Below are positions 44,166 to 54,491 of a stretch of DNA of 64,000 bases, in pieces. The DNA lies in contig NZ_AP019309.1 of the NCBI RefSeq assembly GCF_003925875.1, forward strand, positions 2,108,001 to 2,172,000, given 5' to 3'. The translations under genes were made by a program, and so were the position numbers. The DNA is from Intestinibaculum porci. GTDB taxonomy: Bacteria > Bacillota_I > Bacilli_A > Erysipelotrichales > Coprobacillaceae. The notes under the pieces are model-generated. The model saw nothing but the letters and a program-made list of their open reading frames with translations. It searched no databases and was not told the origin of the DNA. The stretch's first letter is position 1. The number at the start of each line of letters is the position of its first letter.

Positions 44166-44280
44166 TTTTATAGTCCCATTATAGCAACATGACTCTTCTT
44201 GTCAATAAATAGTTATTAATTTGAGAATCTCCCTCATAAAAATTCCGTTTTTTACGATTTCATGACCTAAAAATTATAAT

Positions 44281-44312
44281 AAAAAAGGCAGAGGTGTTAG
44301 ACCCCTGCCTGA
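44281..44312 (-). terminator. Terminator of leuS
   Basis: GGCAGGGGTC/GACCCCTGCC-type stem with one mismatch, then TTTTTT on the minus strand. Confidence 0.8.
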
Positions 44313-44368
44313 CGTATACGATACTTAGACATAATCAGTTTACGTTATCAGATTTTTAAACCAAAAGC

Positions 44369-46765
44369 TTATTTTGCGACGATATTGACAATCTTATTTG
44401 GTACAACAATAACCTTTTTGATCTCTTTACCTTCCGTATGGATCTTAACGTTTTCCTGAGCTAAAGCGGCTGCTTTGACATCTTCCTGAGAAGCATCTTT
44501 TGCAATCGTAATCTTTGCACGCACTTTACCATTGACCTGCACTGGCATTGTCACTTCGGCAACAACTAATTTGCTTTCGTCATAAGTTGGCCATGGGGCA
44601 TAAGATAATGATTCATCATGTCCTAATTTTTCCCAAATTTCTTCACAGATATGTGGCGCGATACATGAAAGCATCTGTGTGATCCCTTCAACATATGGTT
44701 TATAAAGTGATTTTGCTTTATAAGCATCATTGATGAAGATCATCATCTGTGAGATCGCAGTATTGAATGCTAATTTTTCATAGTCTTCAGTCACTTTCTT
44801 CACAGTCTGATGATAGATAAAGTCTAATTCACCAGAGTTTTCATCAGTCACTTTATCTGATTCGACAAATAAACGATAAACACGATCTAACCATCTTCTT
44901 GAACCTTCTACCCCTGTATCAGACCAAGGTTTAGCCGCATCAAGAGGACCCATGAACATTTCATACAGTCTTAATGTATCAGCACCGTATTTTTCAACGA
45001 TTTCATCTGGGTTAATGACATTGCCGCGAGATTTCGACATCTTAACGCCATTAGGACCTAAAATCATCCCCTGATGGAATAATTTCTGGAATGGTTCTGG
45101 AGTTGAGACAACATGAATGTCATATAAGAATTTATGCCAGAATCTTGCATATAATAAGTGTAAGACAGCATGTTCAGCCCCGCCGATATATAAGTCAACT
45201 GGTAACCAGTGATCTAATAACTGTTTAGCACCGATTTCATCATTGTTATGAGGATCGATATAACGGATATAGTACCAGCAAGAACCAGCCCACTGAGGCA
45301 TTGTATTGGTTTCACGTTTACCTTTAACACCATCAATTTCCACATTTAACCAGTCCGTTACATGGGATAAAGGAGATTCCCCTTCCGCATTTGGCATATA
45401 GTTATCAGTAGCTGGTAATTCCAATGGTAAATCATCTAAACCAACTGTACGCATTGTCCCATCTTCCATATGGATAATTGGAATTGGTTCACCCCAGTAT
45501 CTCTGACGAGAGAATAACCAGTCTCTTAACTTATAAGTAACCTGTTTATTCCCGCAATGATGTTCTTCTAACCATTTTAACATCGTATCAATGGCTTCCT
45601 GTTTACCCATGCCATTTAAGAATTCTGAGTTGATATGAACACCATCTTCAGTGAAGGCTTCTTGAGAGATATCGCCGCCTTCAAGAACAGGAATAATTGG
45701 TAAATCGAATTTCTTAGCGAATTCATAGTCACGCGTATCATGAGCCGGAACGGCCATGATCGCACCAGTTCCATAACCAGCTAAAACATAGTCAGAAATC
45801 CAGATTGGAATTTCTTTGCCATTGACTGGGTTAATCGCATAAGCACCAGTGAAAGCACCCGTTTTATCTTTATTTAAATCAGTTCTTTCCAAATCAGATT
45901 TACGCGCTGCGGCATCCTGATAAGCTTTGACTTCTTCGATGTGTTCTGGTGTCGTAATTTCATTAACGAATGGATGTTCTGGTGACATAACACAGTAAGT
46001 TGCCCCAAATAAAGTATCACAACGGGTTGTAAATACCGTGAATTCTTTATCTGTATTTTTAATCTTGAAAACAACGTTAGCCCCAACTGATTTTCCAATC
46101 CAGTTACGCTGCATTTCCTTGGTTGATTCTGGCCAGTCAACTAAATCCAAATCTTTTAACAGTTTTTCAGCGTATTCCGTAATACGTAAAACCCACTGTC
46201 TCATTGGTTTACGAATAACCGGATAGCCGCCACGTTCACTCTTGCCATCGATGACTTCTTCATTAGCTAAGACAGTTCCTAATTCAGGACACCAGTTAAC
46301 AGGCATTTCAGCGACGTAAGCTAAACCAGCATCATATAATTTTGTGAAGATCCACTGGGTCCATTTATAGTAATCAGGATCACTGGTCGCAAATTCACGA
46401 TCCCAGTCATAAGAGAAACCTAATGACTTGATCTGTCGTTTAAAGTTTTCAATATTTTTATAAGTAAATTCAGCGGGATGATGACCAGTTTTAATCGCAA
46501 ACTGTTCAGCTGGCAGCCCAAAGGCATCAAATCCCATTGGATGTAAGACATTGTAGCCCTGCATTCTCTTCATACGAGAGATAATATCGGTAGCGGTATA
46601 GCCTTCTGGATGACCGACATGAAGACCCTGTCCTGATGGATAAGGGAACATATCTAAGGCATAATATTTAGGCTTTGAAAAATCATAGCCATCGGTTTTG
46701 AATGTTTCATGTTCAGCCCAGTATTTCTGCCATTTCTTTTCGACACTGATGTGATCGTAACTCAT
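44369..46765 (-). CDS. leuS: Leucyl-tRNA synthetase
   Basis: This 798-residue class I synthetase has the HIGH-type motif GLHVGHPEG, the connective editing domain ([14 protein letters not shown], ending at the [13 protein letters not shown] segment), the KMSKS loop ([10 protein letters not shown]) and a C-terminal anticodon-binding and tail region. It charges tRNA-Leu. ATG 46765 follows GGAGG. A T-box leader directly upstream responds to uncharged tRNA-Leu. Confidence 0.97.
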   Translation of the reverse strand: MSYDHISVEKKWQKYWAEHETFKTDGYDFSKPKYYALDMFPYPSGQGLHVGHPEGYTATDIISRMKRMQGYNVLHPMGFDAFGLPAEQFAIKTGHHPAEFTYKNIENFKRQIKSLGFSYDWDREFATSDPDYYKWTQWIFTKLYDAGLAYVAEMPVNWCPELGTVLANEEVIDGKSERGGYPVIRKPMRQWVLRITEYAEKLLKDLDLVDWPESTKEMQRNWIGKSVGANVVFKIKNTDKEFTVFTTRCDTLFGATYCVMSPEHPFVNEITTPEHIEEVKAYQDAAARKSDLERTDLNKDKTGAFTGAYAINPVNGKEIPIWISDYVLAGYGTGAIMAVPAHDTRDYEFAKKFDLPIIPVLEGGDISQEAFTEDGVHINSEFLNGMGKQEAIDTMLKWLEEHHCGNKQVTYKLRDWLFSRQRYWGEPIPIIHMEDGTMRTVGLDDLPLELPATDNYMPNAEGESPLSHVTDWLNVEIDGVKGKRETNTMPQWAGSCWYYIRYIDPHNNDEIGAKQLLDHWLPVDLYIGGAEHAVLHLLYARFWHKFLYDIHVVSTPEPFQKLFHQGMILGPNGVKMSKSRGNVINPDEIVEKYGADTLRLYEMFMGPLDAAKPWSDTGVEGSRRWLDRVYRLFVESDKVTDENSGELDFIYHQTVKKVTEDYEKLAFNTAISQMMIFINDAYKAKSLYKPYVEGITQMLSCIAPHICEEIWEKLGHDESLSYAPWPTYDESKLVVAEVTMPVQVNGKVRAKITIAKDASQEDVKAAALAQENVKIHTEGKEIKKVIVVPNKIVNIVAK

Positions 46766-46781
46766 TTTCTTTCCTCCTAAC

Positions 46782-47010
46782 AAAAAAGGCCTCATGTTTC
46801 AGGACGAATTTCTCGCGGTACCACCTGAATTCATGAGACCAGTCATGCACTTAATAACTTTAACGCAGTCATACGATATCCGCTTTCACGGATACATCTC
46901 CCAGGTGAGTTCATAATTTCACCATACCTATTTCCACCACCCATAGGCTCTCTGCAATGTCACATTATTACTACTCCTGTTCAACGATTTCAAATGTCTT
47001 CATCACTATA
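46782..47010 (-). ncRNA. T-box leader of leuS
   Basis: On the minus strand the T-box core AGGTGGTACCGCGAGAAATTCGTCCTG (46801-46829) is followed by CCTGAAACATGAGGCC plus TTTTTT. GGTCTCATGAATTCAGG upstream gives the competing stem. The 5' part should hold the leucine specifier. Confidence 0.9.
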
Positions 47011-47033
47011 ACACATTTTTTTAAGCCCTTCAA

Positions 47034-47061
47034 CTCCTAAGATGCGTAATACAGCTAGTAA
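47034..47061. repeat. 28-bp target duplication of the IS1202-type element (left)
   Basis: The stretch runs from CTCCTAAG to GCTAGTAA and is identical to 48613-48640. Long duplications of 24-29 bp are a feature of the IS1202 group. Confidence 0.85.
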
Positions 47062-48612
47062 TGTGAGTCAAACATGATATTGTCTTTATGTACCAAGAAA
47101 GAAAGTGTCCTGAATGATAGATTCAAATAAGTATGTTAAAATATCCTCCTAACTTTACTATTAGACGAGGAGGTATTGCATGAGAAAGGTTGAGTTAAAT
47201 AATATGGAAGAATACAAATACAAAGTTATTAAAAAGCTAGTAGAAACAAACGGGAACAAAAAGAGAGCGGCATTAAAGCTTCATTGCACTGTCAGAAATG
47301 TGAACAGATTAATCGTTAGGTACAAGCAAGAAGGAAAGGCTGCTTTCCAGCACAAGAACAAAGATCGTAAGCCTGCTATTGCTTTTTCTCCCGAAATGAA
47401 AAAACAGATTATTGGTTTATATAAAGACAAATACAGCGATACCAACTTTAGACATTATACTGAGATTGTTTTTGAGGAACTTGGTGTGAAGATTAGTGAT
47501 ACAACTGTGAATAAGTGGCTTAGAGAGGAAAATATTCTTTCGCCAAAAGCTCGCAAAAAAACAAAGAAGCAGCATAAGAAGCTGATGAAATTGAAGCTTA
47601 AAAGCGTAAAAAGTGAAAAAGAAAAGAATAAAATCAAGGAAGTGATTTACAAAGTGAAAAAGTCTGAAGCTCACCCAAGGCGTCCAAGATGCAAATATGC
47701 CGGTGAAATGATTCAGATGGACGCTAGCTCCTACAAATGGAACGGCTCTGATATATGGCATCTGCATGTTGCAATCGATGATGCCACAGGAGAAATCGTT
47801 GGTGCTTATTTTGACCACCAGGAGACACTTAAAGGCTATTATGGCGTTGTTTCACAGATCCTTCTGAACAAAGGTGTACCAGCCCTATTTTATACCGACA
47901 GACGCACTGTATTTGAATATAAACGAAAAAATGCGCCTTTAGACAACGAGGATACTTTCACCCAGTTTGCCTACGCAGCGCATCAGCTTGGTATAGAAAT
48001 AAAAACAACGAGCGTCGCTCAAGCTAAGGGCCGCGTGGAACGAGTTAACCAAACACTTCAATCACGATTGCCAGTAGAATTAAGACGCGCTCGTATTACA
48101 ACGATAGAACAGGCTAATCATTTTCTTCACAGCTATATTAAGAAGTTCAATGATCAGTTTGCTCTACGTCTCAATAGTACCAAAAATGTGTATGAAAAGC
48201 AATTGACGCCAGCACAAATCAATAAAGCATTAACCATTATTGAAAATCGAAAAATTGATAAGGGACATAGCTTTCAGTATCATAACCTTCACTATATGAT
48301 TGTGACTAGTACTGGAGCAGATGTGTATTTTAAGGAAGGGACCGAAGTCATGGTGATTAAGTGTTTAGATGGCAAAATTTATGCCAATATAAATGATAAG
48401 CTTTACAATATTCGTGAAATTGAAAACTGGGAAGAATATTCAAAAAACTTTGACGTAAGACCAGAGCTGAAAAAAGAAAAGAAGAAGTATATACCACCAA
48501 TTGACCATCCTTGGAGACAGAATAGCTGGAAGTTATACTCTTCTTCAATCAGAGCCCATTTATATGGTGCTAATAATTAAAAAAAATCAGGACATTTTCA
48601 AAATCGCTTGAC
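47062..48612 (+). mobile_element. IS1202-type (ISNCY) insertion sequence, 1,551 bp
   Basis: The element lies between two identical 28-bp sequences. Its ends share TGTxxA and, about 50 bp in, TGTCCTGA (47106-47113) with its reverse complement (48587-48594). It carries one transposase gene. It lies between the leuS T-box and a membrane protein gene whose C-terminus it touches. Confidence 0.85.
47180..48580 (+). CDS. ISNCY (IS1202-group) transposase
   Basis: This 466-residue transposase has an N-terminal helix-turn-helix (NKKRAALKLHCTVRNVNRLI) and an rve-type core with Asp in QMDASSYKW, Asp in FYTDRRTVF and Glu in AKGRVERVNQTLQSRLP. GAGGAGG (47167-47173) precedes the ATG. It belongs to the integrase-like ISNCY group. 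Intact and likely active. Confidence 0.9.
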   Translation: MRKVELNNMEEYKYKVIKKLVETNGNKKRAALKLHCTVRNVNRLIVRYKQEGKAAFQHKNKDRKPAIAFSPEMKKQIIGLYKDKYSDTNFRHYTEIVFEELGVKISDTTVNKWLREENILSPKARKKTKKQHKKLMKLKLKSVKSEKEKNKIKEVIYKVKKSEAHPRRPRCKYAGEMIQMDASSYKWNGSDIWHLHVAIDDATGEIVGAYFDHQETLKGYYGVVSQILLNKGVPALFYTDRRTVFEYKRKNAPLDNEDTFTQFAYAAHQLGIEIKTTSVAQAKGRVERVNQTLQSRLPVELRRARITTIEQANHFLHSYIKKFNDQFALRLNSTKNVYEKQLTPAQINKALTIIENRKIDKGHSFQYHNLHYMIVTSTGADVYFKEGTEVMVIKCLDGKIYANINDKLYNIREIENWEEYSKNFDVRPELKKEKKKYIPPIDHPWRQNSWKLYSSSIRAHLYGANN

Positions 48613-49830
48613 ACTCCTAAGATGCGTAATACAGCTAGTAAGCGTTAAGAGCACCAAGATCAAAATATAAGGCTTTAAATCAACGGATAAAGTGAAAGCC
48701 TGATTAATCGAAGAAGCCTGCACCTGCATTTTAAAGAGAGATATGATCATTGCCATCAGAAGTAAACTTGAGCCATAGGCAAAAACGGATACTGATAACA
48801 GTTTCTTTACCCTTTGTTTACGCAAACAAAGCATGCCAAGCATTAACATAAAAAAAGCACTTTCTCCTAATACAGCGCAAAACATATCTAATGTCTTGTT
48901 CCTTTGCGCGACATCCAAACGTCGAAAAGTATACCAAGGATAATGACTTTGATAAAAACGATACCCTTGATCCATCTTGCCAGATGTATAAATAATGCCA
49001 TAATCTGGTTTTACCTTCTGATGAAAGGCTTGAGAGATTCTTGTACATGATGAATTGGGGGTACTATAAAAAACATCATGCGTCGCTCGCTTTACCAAAC
49101 CAGTCACGATTACATTAGTGCCACGAACCTTACGACCGCGCGCATAATAAACCGTTAAAGGAAAACTTGGCAAATGATCAATATGCAATTGCAACGCGGT
49201 ATTCATCGGTAAGACGATCTCATAAGCTTTTTTCGGTAAGCGCCCTTTGATCACCTGCGTGACACTCTTTGTTTCATCATAAATACGTAAAGTTGTATTC
49301 ATCTGATAATGCTTGTGATCATAGGATAAACCGCATAAACGATAATGCGCGTTACTCGTATATAAGGTATCTTTTGACCTGGGATGCAAGATTACGTTTT
49401 TCTTACTGCTAACACCAATAGCCTGAGGAATAGTCATCGCCTGCTTGTAATGCAGATCATCATAACGATAATGCATGCCAAATACAAAGGCAAACATCAT
49501 CATGAAACACAGCCATAAAAGCCAAAAGCACTGATGCGTTGATAAAGACTGTTCAATAGATACGCAGTAACGCTGTAATAAACATTCTTCATCCATTAAT
49601 ACAACAATCAGCTTTTGTGAAGATAAATCCTGCAAGAATTGTAAGAATGTTTCCGGATCTTCCAGACCGCGCCCATCGACAAAGAGAATCTCTCCCGTTG
49701 CCTGAGGTAACTGATAAGGCGAGAGCAGCTCCACAGCTTCGCATAATAACAGTGTCTGCTTATAACGCCGTTCAAATGCATCGATATTCATCATGCCTTC
49801 TAAGCCCTGATGAATTGTGTGATGGTTCAT
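48598..49830 (-). CDS. Membrane protein with degenerate ABC-ATPase remnant
   Basis: The 410 residues look like an ABC-exporter permease: one hydrophobic segment near 105-120 and three near the C-terminus. The N-terminal 90 residues resemble the end of an ABC ATPase without its P-loop or signature (GEILFVDGRGLEDPETFLQFLQDLSSQKLIVVLMDEE). The 28-bp duplication of the IS1202 element reaches its stop. Without the IS the protein would end THLRS, and it now ends THLRSVKRF. Probably functional as a permease or sensor; its partner is unknown. Confidence 0.65.
   Translation of the reverse strand: MNHHTIHQGLEGMMNIDAFERRYKQTLLLCEAVELLSPYQLPQATGEILFVDGRGLEDPETFLQFLQDLSSQKLIVVLMDEECLLQRYCVSIEQSLSTHQCFWLLWLCFMMMFAFVFGMHYRYDDLHYKQAMTIPQAIGVSSKKNVILHPRSKDTLYTSNAHYRLCGLSYDHKHYQMNTTLRIYDETKSVTQVIKGRLPKKAYEIVLPMNTALQLHIDHLPSFPLTVYYARGRKVRGTNVIVTGLVKRATHDVFYSTPNSSCTRISQAFHQKVKPDYGIIYTSGKMDQGYRFYQSHYPWYTFRRLDVAQRNKTLDMFCAVLGESAFFMLMLGMLCLRKQRVKKLLSVSVFAYGSSLLLMAMIISLFKMQVQASSINQAFTLSVDLKPYILILVLLTLTSCITHLRSVKRF
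48613..48640. repeat. 28-bp target duplication of the IS1202-type element (right)
   Basis: Identical to 47034-47061 and lying within the 3' end of the membrane protein gene. Confidence 0.85.
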
Positions 49831-49859
49831 CTTTTCACCTTCATTTCATTGTGACAACC

Positions 49860-49875
49860 TGTTATAATCAGCCTA
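49860..49875 (+). promoter_or_regulatory. Extended -10 promoter overlapping a leaderless start
   Basis: TGTTATAAT (TG at 49860-49861, TATAAT 49863-49868) ends 6 bp before ATG 49875. No ribosome site is present, so the message may begin at or close to the start codon. Confidence 0.55.
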
Positions 49876-50837
49876 TGAAAAATTTATTTAAATACACCCT
49901 TGATAACAAGCGGTATCATACTTATAACTATTTCTTAAAAACCAAATATCATCAGAAAGTGGCCAAAGTCACCTTAAATGCGGATTTCACCTGTCCTAAT
50001 CGTGATGGTCGACTCGGTTATGGCGGCTGCACATTTTGCGGCTCCCAAGGGGCGGGAGAATATGCCGGTGATGTAAATGATGACTTAATGACCCAGTTTG
50101 TCTCACAGTCTCAAATCATGCGCCGGAAATGGCCAGACTGCGCTTTTATCGCCTACTTTCAGGCTTATACAAATACCTATGCCTCGGTAGATGTTCTCAA
50201 ATCACGCTTTGAACCTTTTGTCGGTTTAGATCATGTTGTCGGCATTGCCATTGCGACGCGCGCTGACTGTATTACCGAAGAGATTGCCGCTTACTTGGCG
50301 GATCTCAACACCAGAACAGATGTTTATCTCGAATTAGGTCTGCAGACAATTCATGATGAAACTGCCAAGCGAGTTAATCGCTGTGAAACTTTTGCGACAT
50401 TCCAAAAAGGGTTAGCCCTTTTGCGTAAGTATCATCTCGATGTCTGTGTCCATATCATCAATGGCTTGCCGGGAGAAACTTATGAAATGATGTTAGAGAC
50501 AGCGCGGCAAGTCGGCAAACTCGATATCCAAGGCCTAAAGATTCATTCTCTTTATATCATGAAACATACCAAGCTTTATTACGAATATCTAGAGAAGCCA
50601 TTTCCTACCCTTTCTCGTGAAGAGTATATTGCCTTAGTCGTGGATCAGCTCCGTCTAATCCCTGACCACGTCGTCATTGAACGTTTAACCGGTGATGCCA
50701 TGGTTAGTGAACTGTATTTACCAGAATGGTCGATTAACAAAACTACAATTCTTAATGATATTGATAAACTGATGGTCAAACAGGATGTCTATCAGGGGGA
50801 TCTCATTTCTCCCTCTATATATATTAAAGAAGATTAA
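49875..50837 (+). CDS. ytqA: Radical SAM protein, TIGR01212 family (YtqA)
   Basis: This 320-residue radical SAM enzyme has a Cys cluster in FTCPNRDGRLGYGGCTFCG, the family's spaced variant, then IAIATRADCITEE and the LELGLQTIHDETAKRVNR segment. Bacillus YtqA sits next to MnmM and is linked to wobble uridine modification of tRNA; that role is inferred here. The start at 49875 lacks a ribosome site, and a longer frame upstream has no sensible start. Convergent with oppA. Confidence 0.9.
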   Translation: MKNLFKYTLDNKRYHTYNYFLKTKYHQKVAKVTLNADFTCPNRDGRLGYGGCTFCGSQGAGEYAGDVNDDLMTQFVSQSQIMRRKWPDCAFIAYFQAYTNTYASVDVLKSRFEPFVGLDHVVGIAIATRADCITEEIAAYLADLNTRTDVYLELGLQTIHDETAKRVNRCETFATFQKGLALLRKYHLDVCVHIINGLPGETYEMMLETARQVGKLDIQGLKIHSLYIMKHTKLYYEYLEKPFPTLSREEYIALVVDQLRLIPDHVVIERLTGDAMVSELYLPEWSINKTTILNDIDKLMVKQDVYQGDLISPSIYIKED

Positions 50838-50854
50838 TCCCCTTAATCTCACAA

Positions 50855-50896
50855 AAAAATGACGAAAAGTGAATTTTGTTTCACCTTTCGTCTTTT
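50855..50896. terminator. Bidirectional terminator
   Basis: GACGAAAAGTGA/TCACCTTTCGTC stem with T/A runs between the convergent genes. Confidence 0.8.
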
Positions 50897-50900
50897 GTAA

Positions 50901-52532
50901 TTATTTCATTTCAACGTATGCAAATGTATAAGGGACACAAACTGGTTTATGGACAAGATACTTCACTTTCGTAGAACATAAAGCCGCGCCGCCTTTATCG
51001 AATAAAGGAATCTTGGCATAATCTTCCATCGCAATCTTTTCTGCTTCCTTCATATCTTCCCAGCGCTTAGAAATATTTGTCTCCTTACGAACTCGATTCA
51101 TTAAAGCATCATACTTCTTATTCGACCATTTTCCGCGGTTGAAAGTATTCCCTGTTTCACATAAGTTGAGATAAGTTGTTGGATCGGCATAATCTGGACC
51201 CCAGCGTGTTACAGTAATATCAAACTGCCCTTTCGGTTCACGGTTATTGACACGATCCTGTTTAACCGTTGCGACCATATTTAACTTTAAGCCTTTCAGT
51301 TTAGAGAAACATGACTGCGCATAAACCGCCACATCTTTCATCGCAATTTCATCGGTCCCATATAAAATGGATAAGGTTATCGATTTTTTCCCTAATTGTT
51401 TTAAGCCTTTATCAAACGCTGCCTGAGCTTCTTTTAAATTGTACTTTGTATAGTCTTCTTTGACATCTTTACGATAGTCCACCCCTTTTGGTGAAGCACA
51501 TAAATCCTTAGGTACAAAACCATTGGCTTCTGTTGAACCATCTTTTAAGATTTTATCGCATAACTCTGTGCGATTGATTGCTAAAGATAAGGCTTTACGG
51601 ATATAGAAGTTTTTGAGGTATTTATTTTTCATGTTTGGTTCTAAGTAATGTAAATGCCCATCCGCAAACGTTGTAAAAGTCTTCTGATTTTTATATTTAT
51701 CAACTAATGAAGAGGTTAATGGCGCATAGTCGAGGTTTCCTGCGTCAAAGGAAGCCGCTGCAGTCTTTGCGTCTAAGCCTAACTGCCATACCATTTTCGA
51801 TAAATGGACAGCCGAAGCATTCCAATACTTTTTGTTGCGGATAAAAGTAGCGGATTTTGATTTCGTCCAGCCGGTCATAATGAAAGCTCCGTTAGAAATC
51901 AGGTTCTTATAGTTAGAAGCGTATTTTTTACCTTTCGCTTCGACATATTTCTGATATTCCGGATAGAAAGCGCCAAATGGCATTAACGAAATAAAGAACG
52001 GTACCTGCTGTTCAAGCGTCACGACTAGCGTATAGTCATCTTTTGCCTTGACCCCTAAGGTATCAAGTTCACTCGCACTTGCTTTTGTTCCTTTATTAAT
52101 AAGCTGATCCGCATTTTTGATATTAGCGCCACTAGAACCAAGCATATAAGCGTATTCACCAGCATTTTTAATAATGCGCTGCCAGCCATAGACAAAGTCT
52201 TTAGCGGTCAGGCTGCCAACTGTTTTCCCCTGGTAATCCACCCACTTGACATTTTTACGTAAATGGAAAGTATAAGTCTTATGATCTTTAGAGAGATCAT
52301 AACTCTTAGCGATCCCAGCTACAACTTTTCCATTGCGGTCAAACATTTCCAAGCCATCATTAATGGCATGCATCGCATCCATTGAAGTCCCGTCAGTCCC
52401 AATCGTCGGATCCATTGACATAATATCTGTTTCTGTCGCATAGCGAAAAACGTTATTGGTTTTTGAGGCACTAGAACAACCAGCCATCATGGCGGCACAT
52501 AACCCAAAACTTACTATTTTTTTGACATCCAT
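50901..52532 (-). CDS. oppA: Oligopeptide ABC transporter substrate-binding lipoprotein (OppA)
   Basis: This 543-residue extracellular solute-binding protein (family 5) has a lipoprotein signal with MMAGC lipobox, then VFRYATETDIMSMDPT, KTYTFHLRKNVKW and AKDFVYGWQR. It binds peptides at the cell surface. Permease and ATPase genes are not in the window. AAAGGGGG precedes the ATG. Confidence 0.93.
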   Translation of the reverse strand: MDVKKIVSFGLCAAMMAGCSSASKTNNVFRYATETDIMSMDPTIGTDGTSMDAMHAINDGLEMFDRNGKVVAGIAKSYDLSKDHKTYTFHLRKNVKWVDYQGKTVGSLTAKDFVYGWQRIIKNAGEYAYMLGSSGANIKNADQLINKGTKASASELDTLGVKAKDDYTLVVTLEQQVPFFISLMPFGAFYPEYQKYVEAKGKKYASNYKNLISNGAFIMTGWTKSKSATFIRNKKYWNASAVHLSKMVWQLGLDAKTAAASFDAGNLDYAPLTSSLVDKYKNQKTFTTFADGHLHYLEPNMKNKYLKNFYIRKALSLAINRTELCDKILKDGSTEANGFVPKDLCASPKGVDYRKDVKEDYTKYNLKEAQAAFDKGLKQLGKKSITLSILYGTDEIAMKDVAVYAQSCFSKLKGLKLNMVATVKQDRVNNREPKGQFDITVTRWGPDYADPTTYLNLCETGNTFNRGKWSNKKYDALMNRVRKETNISKRWEDMKEAEKIAMEDYAKIPLFDKGGAALCSTKVKYLVHKPVCVPYTFAYVEMK

Positions 52533-52688
52533 AAATATTCCCCCTTTAGGATAGTTACACTATACTCTTGTTGTATACAATATTCAATATAATTTTATTA
52601 TTATTTTGTTATTTTCTTATTTCTATAGACTTTATTTGTCTTTTCTCTATTTTTTATTATCATACAATGTATATTCGTGTGCCAAAAT

Positions 52689-52712
52689 AAAAAAGATCCC
52701 GCAGGATCTAGA
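52689..52712 (-). terminator. Terminator of the disrupted DUF975 gene
   Basis: AGATCC/GGATCT, then T residues on the minus strand. Confidence 0.8.
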
Positions 52713-53256
52713 GGTTATCATCATTCATATTATAAATATTCAAAAGACGCATGAACATCACAGCCACCGCCACATTTTGTTCTGGCAAATATGTATAAGC
52801 CTGAAACATGACCGAGACAACGCCAGCAAGGCAGGCACCAATGATACCAGGTAATAAGGACATAATACTATTTTGTAAAAGCATCGCTAAAAAGATCCAA
52901 AGGATGTAACTAAAAAGCAGTTTAAAATACTGCCAGCAGTAGCCTTTCATCATCTGAAAGCTTTGTTTACAGGCGGAAAAGTTTTTAAAGCCCTTGGCTT
53001 CTAATAAATAGCCGGTCATCGCCAAACGCATAGTTAACCAAAAAGTTAAACATAAAGATGCAAAGACCAAAACAAAGTAATAGGATGGAATCTTTTCTAA
53101 ATTCATTGAGGCAATATAAGCAGAAGGATTCGCAAGTAAGCTTGGTAAATCATGCAGTCTCGCTGCATTCAGCAATAACCCCGCAATACCGACAATTAAT
53201 AATGGTAAAGCAGATAATACTTCCTGCAGGAAATACGTTGTAAAAAGATCTTTAAA
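52708..53256 (-). pseudogene. DUF975 membrane protein, C-terminal part (disrupted)
   Basis: This reads FKDLFTTYFLQEVLSALPLLIVGIAG then LNAARLHDLPSLL and two further helices (YYFVLVFASLCLTFWLTM, LLFSYILWIFLAMLL), ending in an acidic tail. It is the 3' part of the gene whose 5' end is at 54492-54766. Removing the IS1595 element with one copy of TCTTTAAA gives GILRFKD-LFTTYF and a 271-residue protein, similar to the intact paralogue at 55477-56241. Confidence 0.85.
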
Positions 53257-54491
53257 CGTGTTGTTAACAATTTAGTGACTTGGTATGATTTTTAGTTGAT
53301 AGCGCACAATTTAATATCTCTCTACGAGTCATAAATTCCATTAACTTTATTTTTACAGATCAAATATACTATTGCTAAACTTAAATATACTTTCTTTACT
53401 GAGTTGGCGAATGTAGAAATATTGCTGATGCTGTCTCAGCATCCCTAAAAGCTTTGTAACTTTCTCGCTGATATTGAGTTTTCTGAAATTATATTGGATC
53501 ATAAATAACGAGTTATATCTATTTATATACTTTGTAGATATATTTCTATAATAGATGATTTCTGATTCAATAAATGAATGAAGTCCATTTACAGTATTCA
53601 AATGATCAGTTTTTGTATACTCATCGAGTTTTAGATGCTTTACGCCGCAATTTCGTTTTTTCAGACTCCAGTCATAAATATTGATACCATCTATAAAGCA
53701 GTAGCTTTCTTTATCAATATGCTGACAAAATTCATAGCCATTCACGTCAGTAGGTCGACCGGTATTATAGGTGTGAATAAATGTATTTCCGCCTCGGGAA
53801 ACTACGGTCATAATACATACTAGAATATCAGTTATGCCTGGTTTCGGTGCTATTGATCCATGTTTTCGAGGATCAACGCCTTCCAGCTTGGTCCCTTTAT
53901 GACTCGCCAGGATGTACTTCTCATCTATTTCAGCTACATCACCTACAGAATCATTAGCTAGGATCATTTCAATGAAATGAAGTAGCTTATGACGCATTCT
54001 AAATACAGTTACATAATGCACACCGATTTTGAATGCAGTTTCGCGTAAAGCTAAACCGTTGAGTGTATCTTTAAGAACAATTTTCCACTTTGAAAGGCTC
54101 TGATGTGAATAGAAAGTTAATTGACCGGTATCCGCTACAAAGCGTTTATTACAGCTTTTACATCTATACATTTGCTTGCCACTTTTTGTGTGTCCTGCTT
54201 TGATCATTTTAGGATGTTTTTCAGGACATTTTGGGCAATGCTCTATGATAGGTGTAGACGCAGTTTCATTAGCTTCAATATACTCCTCAACCATATCAAG
54301 AATCTGTTCAATTTGAAATTGATCTAGTTTAATATTAGATAAGTTAGCAGCAATGTTTTGAATTTCCATATTAATACCTCCAGGTACTATATATTTTAGC
54401 AAATATACATATATCCTGATGTTCAATACATCGCTTGAAAGGGATAAATACGGAGCTTATATGTGAAAGTCACTTATTTGTTAACAACACG
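53257..54491 (-). mobile_element. IS1595-family insertion sequence, 1,235 bp
   Basis: The ends are a long inverted repeat starting CGTGTTGTTAACAA and continuing to AGTGACTT (53257-53281 and the complement at 54467-54491). They are flanked by the 8-bp duplication TCTTTAAA (53249-53256 and 54492-54499). It carries one transposase gene and splits a DUF975 gene. Confidence 0.9.
53353..54369 (-). CDS. IS1595-family transposase (ISXO2-like)
   Basis: The 338 residues include an N-terminal zinc ribbon (CPKCPEKH ... MYRCKSCNKRFVADTG) and an ISXO2-like core (AEIDEKYILASHKGTKL, TGRPTDVNGYEF, HLNTVNGLHSF). ATG 54369 follows GGAGG; the upstream codons are not part of the gene. It moves the surrounding element. 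Confidence 0.88.
   Translation of the reverse strand: MEIQNIAANLSNIKLDQFQIEQILDMVEEYIEANETASTPIIEHCPKCPEKHPKMIKAGHTKSGKQMYRCKSCNKRFVADTGQLTFYSHQSLSKWKIVLKDTLNGLALRETAFKIGVHYVTVFRMRHKLLHFIEMILANDSVGDVAEIDEKYILASHKGTKLEGVDPRKHGSIAPKPGITDILVCIMTVVSRGGNTFIHTYNTGRPTDVNGYEFCQHIDKESYCFIDGINIYDWSLKKRNCGVKHLKLDEYTKTDHLNTVNGLHSFIESEIIYYRNISTKYINRYNSLFMIQYNFRKLNISEKVTKLLGMLRQHQQYFYIRQLSKESIFKFSNSIFDL

Noticed and set aside
53263-54487. GTTAACAA as the target duplication of the IS1595-family element
   Set aside because: Using it leaves the DUF975 frame broken. TCTTTAAA restores the reading frame and gives long inverted repeats.
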